Assembly: GCF_022549775.1 (NCBI RefSeq)
Contig: NZ_JAKZGP010000052.1
Span: 1-34,188, forward strand
Reading direction: 5' to 3'
From: Belliella filtrata
Lineage (GTDB): Bacteria > Bacteroidota > Bacteroidia > Cytophagales > Cyclobacteriaceae
DNA length: 34,188 nt
Shown: positions 33,931-34,188 of the stretch, in pieces
How the letters are laid out: each line of letters starts with the position of its first letter
How positions within the stretch are numbered: position 1 is the first letter of the stretch
The notes under the pieces: generated by a model
What the model was told of the DNA's origin: nothing
The model's input: only the letters and a program-made list of their open reading frames with translations
Databases searched by the model: none
Translations under genes and position numbers: made by a program

Positions 33931-34188
33931 CTAAGTGGAATATAGTGGGTAGTCGAATTTGAGTTTCCCAGAGATAAAGTAAATCATATTAATAAAATTG
34001 GATATATTCCTGTAACCTCTAGCTCTTTTTTTGCTAGTTGAATTTTTGAATTTATTCCTTTAAGAACACCATTTGTTAAATTAGTTTCTGTGTAAGTAAT
34101 AATACCAAACCAATGTGCTTGAATTGTCTTAGCCGCTTCAATAAAAGGGAATATACCTGATTCCTTCACTAAATCACACCAGTATGCC
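33931..34188 (-). pseudogene. ISL3-family transposase, C-terminal part with frameshift (cut by window edge)
   Basis: Open to the window edge. The first frame reads GIFPFIEAAKTIQAHWFGII, then TNGVLKGINSKIQLAKK, the C-terminal DDE region (with the family's TNGxxEGxNxxIQ pattern, here Lys for Glu) of ISL3-type transposases. It then leaves the family pattern at an A7 run (plus-strand T7 at 34026-34032) and stops at 33984. Moving to the -1 frame at the A7 restores RARGYRN, NFINMIYFISGKLKFDYPLY and a TAG at 33931-33933, the expected family tail. So it is either decayed by a lost A or decoded by slippage. The element's end is probably near 33928 (GGCTCTAAGTGG). Confidence 0.75.

Overview
The window looks like chromosomal DNA of a Bacteroidota member, most likely order Cytophagales (DUF4221-type lipoproteins suggest a Cyclobacteriaceae-like genome). 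The grounds are: a long 1,123-residue SecA with no C-terminal zinc-binding motif, many Cys-lipobox proteins, AT-rich DNA, almost no Shine-Dalgarno sequences, TAnnTTTG-type -7 promoter boxes (best seen ahead of the tRNAs), and an AraC/TolC/RND/adaptor layout common in this phylum. This placement is inference; no rRNA is present.

Layout. 1-5140: the end of an IS1595-family element abuts a beheaded DUF4221 gene, followed by a Fic C-terminal relic and three intact tandem DUF4221 lipoproteins. The three share a nearly identical first ~123 nt (signal peptide plus tether) but have strongly diverged bodies. 5156-9054: a MazG-like NTP pyrophosphohydrolase, an unknown lipoprotein with a DxNxDGxID motif, a Mn-type superoxide dismutase with a Tat/lipoprotein leader, and divergently dapF. 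9169-14277: secA, a SPOR-domain lipoprotein and an M20 amidohydrolase in tight succession. 14402-19357: an S1/P1 zinc nuclease and recG, separated by a complete 1,654-bp IS1634-type element flanked by a 223-bp direct repeat (one mismatch). The repeat carries the nuclease 3' end, its terminator and the sequence upstream of recG, so neither neighbour is disrupted. 19530-20121: a frameshifted Fic relic next to tRNA-Leu(UAA) and tRNA-Gly(GCC), with a clear promoter on the minus strand. 20185-24279: a PAS-LuxR regulator, mutS and a divergent SPOUT rRNA/tRNA methyltransferase. 24396-25741: two small secreted proteins, the second with a TonB C-terminal domain. 25847-33166: an AraC regulator followed by a tripartite RND efflux operon (tolC-like, RND permease, lipoprotein adaptor) and a DoxX protein. 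33277-34188: a rearranged edge with a 30-codon signal-peptide stub, a small lipoprotein, and the 3' part of an ISL3-family transposase carrying a frameshift at an A7 run.

How the parts relate. Most genes are ordinary housekeeping (dapF, secA, recG, mutS, tRNAs) or envelope functions. The accessory signal is concentrated at 1-5140, 15116-17215, 19530-19790 and 33180-34188, where IS elements, gene relics and a dispersed ~36-bp palindromic repeat (copies near 5225, 26691 and 33221) occur. The most unusual features are the constant-leader/variable-body DUF4221 array, the very long target duplication of the IS1634-type element, the Tat-lipoprotein SOD, and the RND permease whose TM10 proton-relay lysine is replaced by alanine. 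No CRISPR array, prophage or complete defence system was recognised.
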